Assembly: GCA_964648215.1 (NCBI GenBank)
Contig: CAZYMF010000117.1
Span: 1 to 14,982, forward strand
DNA: 14,982 nt
Source: CAZYMF01 sp964648215
Lineage (GTDB): Bacteria > Desulfobacterota > Binatia > HRBIN30 > JACQVA1
Direction: 5' to 3'
The notes beneath the pieces were generated by a model, which ran no database searches, was not told where the DNA came from, and saw only the letters and a list, made by a program, of their open reading frames with translations. This document shows, one piece after another, positions 1-7,313 of this stretch. Positions within the stretch are counted from its first letter, which is position 1, and the number at the start of each line of letters is the position of its first letter. The position numbers and the translations under genes are program-made.

Positions 1-47
1 TCAGCATGAGCGGAGCCCCACCCTGATTTCAAAGGACTTTCCCCGCT

Positions 48-70
48 CACCCTGAGCTTGTCGAAGGGTG
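48..70. repeat. Dispersed intergenic repeat motif (CTGAGCTTGTCGAAG type)
   Basis: The core CCCTGAGCTTGTCGAAGGG lies at 50-68. With its flanks it forms a 6-bp stem (CACCCT/AGGGTG) around an 11-base loop. From memory, this motif and its reverse complement occur as intergenic repeats in many environmental bacterial genomes; I cannot count copies here. It is followed on the plus strand by a T-run near 79-83, so it might also help termination. Confidence 0.5.
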
Positions 71-99
71 TCTTCGCGTTTTTCAACGGGCTACTGACC

Positions 100-119
100 G
101 GGGACAAGCTCATGTCCCC
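100..119 (+). terminator. Hairpin, terminator-like
   Basis: GGGGACA at 100-106 pairs perfectly with TGTCCCC at 113-119 around the 6-base loop AGCTCA. On the plus strand it is followed by a pyrimidine-rich CTTTCTGCTCTCT, which is a weak U-tract. It could end a plus-strand transcript entering from the left or simply be part of the repeat cluster; the hairpin itself is plain, the function is inferred. Confidence 0.35.
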
Positions 120-193
120 CTTTCTGCTCTCTACGGTGCCCGCGATCAAGCCACACCGGCTGGCGCTGGGGTCTCGACCATAGGCGGCCATAG

Positions 194-245
194 ACAGGCT
201 GGAGGCCTGTACCACCGAATGCTTCAACCCGGCGGAACAGGCCTC
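194..245. repeat. Two mutually exclusive hairpins at the kinase gene end
   Basis: ACAGGC at 194-199 pairs with GCCTGT at 205-210 around a 5-base loop. The overlapping GAGGCCTGT at 202-210 also pairs with ACAGGCCTC at 237-245, a 9-bp perfect arm that runs into the kinase stop codon. The two structures compete for 205-210. The short hairpin resembles a widespread intergenic motif (ACAGGCTGG-AGCCTGT followed by CCACC). A terminator role for the minus-strand gene is possible but there is no clear U-tract. Confidence 0.45.
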
Positions 246-903
246 ACGCCTGCGCGGCGCCGACGATCAGGTTTACTGCCTGATCGGGCGTGAGCACGTC
301 GGTGTTGACGACGATGTCGTAGTGTGTCGGCAGCTCTTCCTTGACGCCATAGAAGCGGTGGAAGTAATCGCGGCGCGCTCGGTCCGAGTCGGCCACCGCC
401 GCGGCCGCCTTGGCTTCACCGAGCTTCTCGGCCTCGGCGAGGCGTTGCGCGCGGCTCTCCGGCGACGCCGTCACCAGCACCCGGAGGACGCCTTCGGTAC
501 CCGCCAGCGCCATCGACGCCGCGTGGGCGACGATGACCGCCTGCCCTTCGATCGCGACCTCGCGGATCGCTTCACGAATCAGGGCGCGATAGTCTTCCGA
601 CAGCGGTCCGGCGGGAACCATCCCGCCCTGGTAGTACGCGAGCTCCAGCGGCAGGCCGGTGGCGAACCCGAGCGGGTCGGCCATGCCCTGCGCCATGCCG
701 ATGGCCTCGATCAGGCGCTTGATCAGCGGCCGCTTCTGCTCCGCCGCCGCCACCACCTGGGGATCGACGTTGGCTTTGGCCGCCGCCTTGGAGATGACCT
801 CCTCGTCGACGTAGCGATAGCCGAGGCGTTGCGCGACCACCTGCCCCACCAGCTCGCCGCCGGCGGCCAGAGAGCGAGAAATGCACACCACTTGGAATCC
901 CAT
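244..903 (-). CDS. Cytidylate kinase-like family protein
   Basis: The 219-residue product resembles the cytidylate kinase-like P-loop family. Its N-terminus has the family's serine/glycine-rich loop after the first beta strand (ISRSLAAGGELVG, residues 8-20) in place of a normal Walker A lysine motif. The phrase RLGYRYVDEE follows, and an arginine-rich DSDRARRDYFHRFYGV sits at 172-187, like the lid region. A second strand, QAVIVAHAAS (121-130), also fits. Such proteins are presumed nucleotide-phosphorylating, but the substrate of this subgroup is not known to me. I chose the ATG at 903 because AGGAGA lies just upstream; a GTG 48 bases further up lacks such a site. It is followed by the repeat-rich 1-243 region. 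Its msrA neighbour is 106 bp upstream, so co-transcription is possible but unproven. Confidence 0.72.
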   Translation of the reverse strand: MGFQVVCISRSLAAGGELVGQVVAQRLGYRYVDEEVISKAAAKANVDPQVVAAAEQKRPLIKRLIEAIGMAQGMADPLGFATGLPLELAYYQGGMVPAGPLSEDYRALIREAIREVAIEGQAVIVAHAASMALAGTEGVLRVLVTASPESRAQRLAEAEKLGEAKAAAAVADSDRARRDYFHRFYGVKEELPTHYDIVVNTDVLTPDQAVNLIVGAAQA

Positions 904-1009
904 CGCCGTCTCCTGTGCCTGGTCGCGCCGCTCGTCGGCGGGCAGCGCCACGATGCTCCGTGAAGGGTCCCAATAGACCGCAATGGCGGGGGACGCAATC
1001 GCTCAGCGG

Positions 1010-1651
1010 TCAGGCCGCGACGACGACGCCGACAGGGCAGCTGACGCCGGTGCCGCCGAGACCGCAGTAACCGCCGGGGTTCTTGGCCAGGTACTGCTGA
1101 TGGGACCCCTCGGCGTAGTAGAACTCCGGGGCCGCGAGGATCTCCGTCGTGATGGGGCCGTAGCCCGCGGCGGTCAGTCGCTCCTGGTACATCTCGCGCG
1201 AAGCCTCGGCGACGGCCCGCTGGCCGTCGTCGTAGCAGTAGATGCCGGAGCGATACTGGGTGCCGACGTCGTTGCCCTGGCGCATGCCCTGAGTCGGGTT
1301 GTGCGCCTCCCAGAACACCGCGAGCAACTTCTCGTAGCCCACCACCTTGGGGTCGAAGACGACCAACACGACCTCGGCGTGGCCCGTGCGCCCCGAGCAG
1401 ACCTCGCGATAGGTCGGATTGGGGGTCGCTCCCGCGGCGTATCCGACCGCGGTCGTGTAGACGCCGGGAAGGCTCCAGAACTTGCGCTCGGCACCCCAGA
1501 AGCACCCCATGCCGAACAGTGCCCGTTCCATTCCCGCGGGGAAGGGCGGCTCCAGCGGGTGTCCGTTGACGAAGTGCCGCGCCGGAACCGCGACACGCTC
1601 ACTGCGTCCGGGCAGCGCCTGCTCCGGTGTGGGCAGGTCCTTCAACCACAT
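1010..1651 (-). CDS. msrA: Peptide-methionine (S)-S-oxide reductase MsrA
   Basis: MsrA reduces the S epimer of methionine sulfoxide in oxidised proteins, using thioredoxin as electron source. The 213-residue protein matches the long E. coli type (212 residues). The catalytic motif GCFWGAE has its nucleophilic cysteine at residue 50. FYYAEGSHQQYLAKNP lies near 177-192. Two recycling cysteines sit at 196 and 205 in GYCGLGGTGVSCP, so this is a three-cysteine enzyme. No signal peptide is evident, so it is probably cytoplasmic. The ATG at 1651 is preceded by AGGAGG at ideal spacing. The stop of the dehydrogenase gene is 71 bp upstream, compatible with one transcript. Much longer readings of this frame run antisense-like through the dehydrogenase gene and are not real. 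Confidence 0.95.
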   Translation of the reverse strand: MWLKDLPTPEQALPGRSERVAVPARHFVNGHPLEPPFPAGMERALFGMGCFWGAERKFWSLPGVYTTAVGYAAGATPNPTYREVCSGRTGHAEVVLVVFDPKVVGYEKLLAVFWEAHNPTQGMRQGNDVGTQYRSGIYCYDDGQRAVAEASREMYQERLTAAGYGPITTEILAAPEFYYAEGSHQQYLAKNPGGYCGLGGTGVSCPVGVVVAA

Positions 1652-1722
1652 GCTCGTCCTCCTGATGCCGTCTAGCTTACCCAGTTTCAGCCCTGGTGCG
1701 AGAGGGTGGCGCCGCGCACGGC

Positions 1723-2925
1723 TCAGCGCATCTCGACTGGGGTCTGCCGCAACGCCACCTTCTCCGCGATCAGGGCCACGACGGAGCGGGGCACCAGCCG
1801 CAGGGAGTTGGCACGCAGCCAGTTGAACCAGCCCGAGATCACCGACGGTTGCCGCCCGAGGGCGTCGAGGGCCAGGGCGACGACGTTGGCCGCCGGCTCG
1901 CCGACCTCGCGGATCTCGCCGGCCACGTCGCGGAACTCCGACTCCGTCGGTCCCGGCTCGAGCACCAGGACGTCGACGCCGCTCCCCCGCAGCTCGACCC
2001 ACAGCGCCTCGCCGAAGAGGAGATCGAAGGCCTTGCTGGCCGCGTAGAGCGCGTGCCGCGGCAACGGCTGGCGCCCGGCGATCGAGCCGCTGACGATCAT
2101 CGCGCCGCGGCCGCGCTCGCGCATCGCGGGGAGGAGACGGCTGGCCAGCACCACCGGCGCGACGCAGTTCACCTGCACCAGCGCGCGCAGCCGTTCGGTA
2201 TCCTGCTTGTCGAAGCGGCCGGCATAGCCGAACCCGGCGTTGTTGATGAACACGTCGATGGGCAGATCCTTGATCTGCTCCGCGAGGTGGTCGGCGCCAC
2301 CCGGGTCGGCCAGGTCGGCCGTGACCACGCGCGTGGCCACGCCGTGGCGCTCCAGCTCCACCGCCAGCTCGCGCAGGCGGTCCTCGCGCCGGGCGCTGAG
2401 GACGCACGACATTCCTTCGCGCGCCAGCGCCCGGGCAAACTCGGCGCCGATTCCGGCCGAGGCGCCGGTGACCAACGCCCATTCGCCGTAGCGCTCGCGC
2501 AGCGGTCGCCGCGGCGCCGCGAACCGGTCGCGCGCCCGCCACAGAGCGACGGTCAGCGCGCCGAAGAGCACGAACGATATCAAACCATCCGCCCAGGCCC
2601 CGGCGCCTTCCCTGTAGACGACGTTCCACACCAGCATCCCGATGGCGAGCTGGGCGCTGTACACGGCCGCCCACGGCCACATCCACGACCGCATGCGCCA
2701 GAAACCGTACAGCCCGGCCCCGTAGATCAGCCAGTGTAGCGGCTCGGTGAGCTTCGCCCCCCAGCCGTGCAGGAGCAGGCCGAACCAGGCCTCGGCATCA
2801 CGGCTGACCGGCTTGAGAAAGAAGTCCCACGGCAGGAAGACGAACGTCATGTAGGCGCAGAACAGCATCAGGACGTTCATCCACCACGGCCGTTGACCGA
2901 GGCGCTCGCGCAGCCAGCTTCCCAT
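1723..2925 (-). CDS. Membrane-anchored short-chain dehydrogenase (SDR fused to four N-terminal TM segments)
   Basis: Residues about 145-400 are a classical SDR. The nucleotide-binding TGASAGIG is at 153-160, NNAG at 228-231, a catalytic serine near 281 (SGSIAG), and YAASK at 294-298 with Tyr294 and Lys298. SARRED after the second strand suggests NADPH preference. The first ~135 residues are hydrophobic, with probable membrane spans near 15-35, 62-78, 82-103 and 112-130. This extension is not part of ordinary SDRs, which run about 250 residues. The ATG at 2925 follows GGGAGG; an in-frame upstream start at 2985 has no comparable site. The substrate is unknown; a lipid or other membrane-soluble carbonyl compound would fit a membrane anchor, which is inference. 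It is divergent from the crotonase gene across a 147-bp gap. Confidence 0.88.
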   Translation of the reverse strand: MGSWLRERLGQRPWWMNVLMLFCAYMTFVFLPWDFFLKPVSRDAEAWFGLLLHGWGAKLTEPLHWLIYGAGLYGFWRMRSWMWPWAAVYSAQLAIGMLVWNVVYREGAGAWADGLISFVLFGALTVALWRARDRFAAPRRPLRERYGEWALVTGASAGIGAEFARALAREGMSCVLSARREDRLRELAVELERHGVATRVVTADLADPGGADHLAEQIKDLPIDVFINNAGFGYAGRFDKQDTERLRALVQVNCVAPVVLASRLLPAMRERGRGAMIVSGSIAGRQPLPRHALYAASKAFDLLFGEALWVELRGSGVDVLVLEPGPTESEFRDVAGEIREVGEPAANVVALALDALGRQPSVISGWFNWLRANSLRLVPRSVVALIAEKVALRQTPVEMR

Positions 2926-3072
2926 GACGACCTCCCTGATTGTCGATTCGGCCAACAAGGTGGCGCATCCGCGGGCGCTAATCAATCGCGCCGATCGCGA
3001 CCGGCAACATCCGTCCCGTCAGCCCTTGCGCCCGCCCCGGCACGCGGGTAAGCGAGGCGCGGAGGATCAAGC
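2926..3072. other. Divergent intergenic region (SDR / crotonase)
   Basis: This 147-bp gap separates two divergent genes and must carry the crotonase promoter and probably that of the dehydrogenase. I found no convincing -35/-10 pair. Two overlapping inverted repeats lie together: GGCGC 2974-2978 with GCGCC 2988-2992, and TCGCG 2986-2990 with CGCGA 2996-3000. They might be an operator, but in such GC-rich DNA chance is a fair explanation. Confidence 0.3.
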
Positions 3073-3927
3073 ATGGACTTCAAGGAGCTGAAGTACGAGG
3101 TGAGCGACGGCATTCTGACCATCACTCTCAACCGACCGGAAAAGCTGAACGCCTTCACCGCGACGATGGGCGGCGAGCTGATCGCGGCCCTCGACCAATC
3201 CGACAGAGACGACGCGGTTCGCGCGGTGATCGTCACCGGCGCGGGCCGTGGTTTCTGCGCCGGCGCCGATCTGAGCGGCGGCGGCGACACGTTCGACAAC
3301 ACGCAGCGCGACACGATCGACGAGCATCGGGACGGCGGCGGCCTGGTCAGCCTGCGCCTGTACGAGTCGATCAAGCCGGTGATCGCCGCCATCAACGGCG
3401 CGGCGGTGGGGGTCGGGATCACCATGACCTTGCCGATGGACATTCGCATTGCGTCGAGCGCCGCGCGCATCGGCTTCGTCTTCGCCCGTCGCGGCATCGT
3501 GCCCGAGGCCTGCAGCAGCTGGTTCCTCCCCCGCGTGGTGGGCATCAGCCAGGCCGCCGAGTGGGTGTACACCGGCCGGGTGTTCGACGCCGAGGAGGCC
3601 CGCCAAGCGCGGCTCGTCAGCCGCGTCGTCGCCCCGGAGGATCTTCTTCCCGCCGCACGGACCATCGCGCGCGAGATCGCCGACAACACCTCGGCCGTCT
3701 CGGTGGCGTTGTCGCGCCAGCTCCTGTGGCGAATGCTCGGAGCGGATCACCCGATGGAGGCCCACAGGATCGACTCGAAAGGCATCTACGTCATGGGCCG
3801 TTCCGCCGACGCCCGCGAGGGCGTGACCTCGTTCCTCGAGAAACGTTCCCCCCGCTTCGGCATGAAGCCGAGCACCGACATGCCCGGCTTCTACCCGTGG
3901 TGGCCGGAGCGGAAATTCGGCTCGTGA
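3073..3927 (+). CDS. Enoyl-CoA hydratase/isomerase (crotonase) family protein
   Basis: The 284-residue protein has the crotonase fold signatures: the first oxyanion-hole segment GFCAGADL (60-67), the second at NGAAVGVG (108-115), and an N-terminal LNRPEKLNAF. Aligned to rat mitochondrial hydratase, the two catalytic glutamates (Glu144, Glu164) are replaced by Thr117 and Phe137. Instead a glutamate stands at 145 in VPEACSSW, where peroxisomal-type delta3,delta2-enoyl-CoA isomerases carry their single catalytic glutamate. It may therefore isomerise unsaturated acyl-CoAs rather than hydrate them. A C-terminal tail rich in Pro and aromatic residues ends the protein. The ATG at 3073 follows GGAGG by seven bases. 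Its stop lies 3 bp from the convergent lspA stop. Family assignment is firm; the reaction is inference. Confidence 0.9.
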   Translation: MDFKELKYEVSDGILTITLNRPEKLNAFTATMGGELIAALDQSDRDDAVRAVIVTGAGRGFCAGADLSGGGDTFDNTQRDTIDEHRDGGGLVSLRLYESIKPVIAAINGAAVGVGITMTLPMDIRIASSAARIGFVFARRGIVPEACSSWFLPRVVGISQAAEWVYTGRVFDAEEARQARLVSRVVAPEDLLPAARTIAREIADNTSAVSVALSRQLLWRMLGADHPMEAHRIDSKGIYVMGRSADAREGVTSFLEKRSPRFGMKPSTDMPGFYPWWPERKFGS

Positions 3928-3930
3928 GCC

Positions 3931-4422
3931 TCAGCCCTGCTCTTGCTGCGAGCCGCCGCCGAATAGCGAATGGGCCAGCAGAATCACCACGCCGGCGGTG
4001 ATGAAGGAGTCGGCGACGTTGAACGTCGGCCAGTACCAGGTGCGCCAGTGGACGTCGAAGAAGTCCACGACCGTGCCGCTGACCATGCGATCGATCAGGT
4101 TTCCCAGCGCGCCGCCGAGAATCCCTCCCAGCGCGAACAGCAGCAGATACTGGTGCGATTCGACCTGGCGCACGAAGTAGAGCAACGCGGCAATGGCGAC
4201 GACCGAGACGGTGATGAAGAACGGCAGGCGCAAGGCGGAGCGCGCATCGTGGAGGAAGCCGAATGCCCCTCCGCTGTTGCGCACGTAGGTGAGGTGGAAG
4301 AAGGAATCGATCACCGGGATCGACTGGTAGAGGTCCATCCGAGTCTGCACGACCCACTTGGTGGCCTGGTCGAGGGCGACGACGACGAACGCCACGACCA
4401 GGACGAAGGCGAAGCGATTCAT
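3931..4422 (-). CDS. lspA: Lipoprotein signal peptidase II (LspA)
   Basis: LspA cleaves the signal peptide from diacylglyceryl-prolipoproteins at the inner membrane; it is an aspartyl protease with four membrane spans. The 163-residue product shows N-terminal DQATKW (18-23), the conserved YVRNSGGAFGF (46-56), GNLIDR (107-112), GTVVDFFD (116-123) and FNVADSF (134-140). Asp120 and Asp138 are the likely catalytic pair. Hydrophobic spans fit positions near 5-22, 66-84, 91-110 and 137-153. The C-terminus is short and polar. It starts inside the ileS stop (ATGA overlap), so it is translationally coupled to ileS, the usual order in Gram-negative bacteria. Confidence 0.96.
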   Translation of the reverse strand: MNRFAFVLVVAFVVVALDQATKWVVQTRMDLYQSIPVIDSFFHLTYVRNSGGAFGFLHDARSALRLPFFITVSVVAIAALLYFVRQVESHQYLLLFALGGILGGALGNLIDRMVSGTVVDFFDVHWRTWYWPTFNVADSFITAGVVILLAHSLFGGGSQQEQG

Positions 4423-7205
4423 GCGAGCGCGGTCACCACGCCGTGGCAGCGATCGCACAGCCCGGGGTGGTCCGGATGCGAGCCGACGGCCTCGCTGAAG
4501 TTCCAGCAGCGCTCGCACTTGCCGCCGCGCGCCCGCTCGACCCGCACCTCGAGACCGTCCCGTGCGGGGCTGGCCCCATCCACCGGTTCGCCGTCCAGCT
4601 CGACCTGCGAGACGATGAACAACGCCGGCAGATCGGCCGCGATCTCGGCCAACAGCGGACGCAGCCCGTCGGCGGCGGCCAGCCGCACGCGGGCGTCGAG
4701 CGAGTGTCCGATCGCGCCACTCTTGCGCGCCTCCTCGAGCGCCCTGGTCACCGCGGCGCGCACCTCGAGCAGCCGATCCCAGCGTACCGCCAGTGCCTCG
4801 TCCCGAGCGGCCTCGTCGAGCGCCGGAAACCCGGCCAGGAAGACGCTCTCCGGCTTGTCCCGATGGGCTGGTGCGTGCCGCCAGATCTCCTCCGCGGTAA
4901 ACGACAGAATCGGCGCCATCAGGCGCGCCAGCGAGTCGAGGATCAGCCACTGCGCCGTCTGCGCCGCGCGGCGCTCCCGGCTCGCGGGACCCGAGCAGTA
5001 GAGGCGGTCCTTGACGATGTCGAGGTAGAGCGCGCTCAGGTCGACGACGCAGAAGTTGTTGAGGCTGTGGTAGACGAGGTGGAACTCGTAGTCGTCGTAG
5101 GCCTCGCGGCAACGGGCAACCAGCCTCTCGGTGCGCTGCAGGATCCAACGATCGAGCTCGGGCATCTCGGCGACGGGCAGCCGATCTCGCTCCGGGTCGA
5201 AGTCGTAGAGGTTGCCCAGCAGGAACCGCGCCGTGTTGCGCAGGCGCCGGTAGGCCTCCAGCAAGCGTTCGAGGATCTCCGGGGAGATCCGCATGTCGTC
5301 GCGGTAGTCGGCCGCCGACACCCACAGCCGCAGGATCTCGGCGCCGTATTTCCTGGTCAGCTCTTCGGGGGCGACGACGTTGCCCACCGACTTCGACATC
5401 TTCTTGCCCTCGGCGTCGACGAAGAAGCCGTGGGTCAGCACCGCGTCGTAGGGCGCCGGGCGTCCGGTACCGACCGCCGTCAGCAGCGAGGTGTGGAACC
5501 AGCCGCGGTGCTGATCGCTGCCTTCGAGGTACAGGTCCGCGTGGCCGCCGAGCTCGGGGCGTGCCTCGACGACGGCGGCGTGACTGACGCCGGAGTCGAA
5601 CCACACGTCGAGAATGTCGCGCTCGCGGCGTAGCTCGCCGCCGCCGCACGAGGGGCAGCGAAAGCCCGGCGGCAGCAGCTCCTCGTTGCTGCCGGTGAAC
5701 CAGATCTCGGAGCCGTGCTCGGCGATCTTCGCCGCCGCGTGCTCGGCCACCCGGGGATCGGCGATCGCCGTACCGCAGGCATCGCAGTACAGCGCCACGA
5801 TCGGCACACCCCAGACGCGCTGGCGCGAGATGCACCAATCCGGCCGGCTCTCCATCATGCCGCGGATACGATCGCGGCCCCACGGCGGGATCCATTTCAC
5901 CCGATCGATCTCGGCGAGCGCGCGGGCGCGCAGATCGTTCGCCTCCATCGGGATGAACCACTGCTCGGTGGCGCGGAAGATCACCGGCCGCTTGCAACGC
6001 CAGCAGTGCGGGTAGGAGTGCGAGTACTTCCGCTCGCCGAGCAGGGCGCCGACCTCACGCAGCTTGGCCAGCACCGACTCGTCCGCCTTGAACACGAACT
6101 GGCCGGCGAGCTCGGGCACCTCCTGGGTGAACTTGCCGTGCGCGTCGACCGGGCAGTAGATGTCGAGCCCGTTCGCCAGGCCGATCTCGTAGTCCTCGTA
6201 GCCGTGTCCCGGCGCCGTGTGGACGCAGCCGCTACCCTGCTCCAGGGTGACGTGGTCACCGAGCAGAAAGACCGAGTCGCGCTCGAGCCAGGGATGACGC
6301 GCCCGCCCGCCGGCGAGATCGGCGCCGCGAACGCGCAGCAGAGCGCGCGGCTCGCTCCAACCCAGTGCCTGCGCCGTCGCTTCGAGCAGGCCCTGGGCGA
6401 CCAGGAAGACCTTGTCGCCGACCTCGACCGCGACGTACTCGAAGTCGGGATGGAAGGCGATGCCGAGGTTCGCCGGCAGGGTCCACGGTGTCGTCGTCCA
6501 GATGATCACCGCCGCGTCCCGGCCGCGCAGCCGCTGCAGGGCGGCGGGCAGGGGCTCGACGAGGGCGAAGGCGACGTAGATCGACGGCGACTGGTGATCG
6601 GCGTACTCGACCTCGGCCTCGGCCAGCGCGGTAACGCACGAGGGGCACCAGTACACCGGCTTCTTGCGACGGTAGAGCACCCCCGAGGCCATGAAGCGCC
6701 CGAGCTCGCGCACCTCGGCCGCCTCGTATTGCGGATCGAGCGTCAGATAGGGATGCTCCCAGTCGCCGAAGACGCCGAGCCGCTTGAACTCCTCGCGCTG
6801 GATGTCGACGAACTGGAGCGCGTGCTCGCGACAGCGCCGGATCACCTCGACCGGGTCGAGCGAGCCCCGTTTCGCGCCCAGCTTCTTCTCGACCTGCAGC
6901 TCGATCGGCAGCCCGTGGCAGTCCCAGCCGGGAACGTACGGGGCCAGATAGCCCGACATCGACTTCAGCTTGACGATGAAGTCCTTGAGGATCTTGTTGA
7001 GGGCCTGCCCGAGATGGATGTTGTTGTTGGCGTAGGGCGGGCCGTCGTGGAGGACGAACCTCGGCTTGCCGGCGTTGGCCTGCTGCAAGCGCTGGTAGAG
7101 GCCCATCTGCTGCCAGTGCGCCAGCATCTCGGGCTCGCGCACGGGCAGGTTGGCCCGCATCGGGAAGTCGGTTTTGGGTAGATTGAGGGTATGCTTGTAA
7201 TCCAT
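4419..7205 (-). CDS. ileS: Isoleucyl-tRNA synthetase (type I)
   Basis: IleRS charges tRNA-Ile and edits misactivated valine. The 928-residue protein is full length (E. coli: 938). It has PYANNNIHLGQALNK near 57-71 holding the class I HIGH-type motif as HLGQ (64-67), GWDCHGLPIE near 93, and the editing-domain phrases WTTTPWTLPANL and GSGCVHTAPGHG. KMSKS is at 602-606. A C-terminal zinc ribbon has cysteines 897, 900, 917 and 920, marking the bacterial type. The last base of the second His codon position in HIGH being replaced by Gln is slightly unusual but lies in an otherwise intact site. The ATG at 7205 lacks a clear Shine-Dalgarno site. The gene leads a two-gene unit with lspA; a weak promoter is proposed in the 106-bp gap upstream. 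Confidence 0.97.
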   Translation of the reverse strand: MDYKHTLNLPKTDFPMRANLPVREPEMLAHWQQMGLYQRLQQANAGKPRFVLHDGPPYANNNIHLGQALNKILKDFIVKLKSMSGYLAPYVPGWDCHGLPIELQVEKKLGAKRGSLDPVEVIRRCREHALQFVDIQREEFKRLGVFGDWEHPYLTLDPQYEAAEVRELGRFMASGVLYRRKKPVYWCPSCVTALAEAEVEYADHQSPSIYVAFALVEPLPAALQRLRGRDAAVIIWTTTPWTLPANLGIAFHPDFEYVAVEVGDKVFLVAQGLLEATAQALGWSEPRALLRVRGADLAGGRARHPWLERDSVFLLGDHVTLEQGSGCVHTAPGHGYEDYEIGLANGLDIYCPVDAHGKFTQEVPELAGQFVFKADESVLAKLREVGALLGERKYSHSYPHCWRCKRPVIFRATEQWFIPMEANDLRARALAEIDRVKWIPPWGRDRIRGMMESRPDWCISRQRVWGVPIVALYCDACGTAIADPRVAEHAAAKIAEHGSEIWFTGSNEELLPPGFRCPSCGGGELRRERDILDVWFDSGVSHAAVVEARPELGGHADLYLEGSDQHRGWFHTSLLTAVGTGRPAPYDAVLTHGFFVDAEGKKMSKSVGNVVAPEELTRKYGAEILRLWVSAADYRDDMRISPEILERLLEAYRRLRNTARFLLGNLYDFDPERDRLPVAEMPELDRWILQRTERLVARCREAYDDYEFHLVYHSLNNFCVVDLSALYLDIVKDRLYCSGPASRERRAAQTAQWLILDSLARLMAPILSFTAEEIWRHAPAHRDKPESVFLAGFPALDEAARDEALAVRWDRLLEVRAAVTRALEEARKSGAIGHSLDARVRLAAADGLRPLLAEIAADLPALFIVSQVELDGEPVDGASPARDGLEVRVERARGGKCERCWNFSEAVGSHPDHPGLCDRCHGVVTALA

Positions 7206-7226
7206 CGGGGGCCGCGCGGAGCCGTC

Positions 7227-7255
7227 TACTTACCAGCGGTCCCCGGGGGATTCAA
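7227..7255 (-). promoter_or_regulatory. Possible ileS promoter
   Basis: On the minus strand TTGAAT (7250-7255) is followed after 17 bases by TAAGTA (7227-7232), with TGG just before it as in extended -10 elements. Transcription would begin near 7220, giving a leader of about 15 bases. The -10 match is poor, so this rests mainly on position and spacing. Confidence 0.25.
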
Positions 7256-7291
7256 TTCGCCGCCGCGCCGGCGATTCCAACGAAGTGGAGC

Positions 7292-7313
7292 GAGCCGGCG
7301 TTCACGCCGGCTC
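7292..7313 (-). terminator. Hairpin at the end of the F420 oxidoreductase gene
   Basis: GAGCCGGCG (7292-7300) pairs perfectly with CGCCGGCTC (7305-7313) around the loop TTCA. The arm overlaps the stop codon of the oxidoreductase gene. Read on the minus strand it is not followed by a T-run, so it is at best a partial intrinsic terminator; it could also stabilise the mRNA end. A second, weaker 6-bp hairpin lies at 7257-7274. Confidence 0.4.

Larger units (their letters stand above)
1..243. other. Gene-free region rich in inverted repeats
   Basis: No reading frame of coding character is visible here on either strand; all three plus-strand frames entering from the left edge meet a stop within the first 54 bases. 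The stretch lies downstream of the minus-strand kinase gene. It contains at least five inverted repeats, listed separately where clear, including TGAGCGG at 7-13 pairing with CCGCTCA at 43-49. The dense hairpins suggest dispersed intergenic repeats and/or termination signals rather than a gene. Confidence 0.7.

Noticed and set aside
1010..2686. A 558-codon minus-strand frame that looks like a fusion ending in MsrA
   Set aside because: Only the last 213 codons are MsrA-like. The upstream part is an Arg/Ala/Gly-rich shadow of the dehydrogenase gene in another frame, and MsrA has its own ATG with AGGAGG at 1651.
3931..5997. A 688-codon minus-strand frame ending in LspA
   Set aside because: The first 500 or so codons overlap ileS in a different frame with low-complexity composition. 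LspA begins at the ATG at 4422 within the ileS stop.
5715..7181. A 488-codon plus-strand frame antisense to ileS
   Set aside because: Composition is typical of an antisense shadow in GC-rich DNA, and the opposite strand encodes an unmistakable IleRS.
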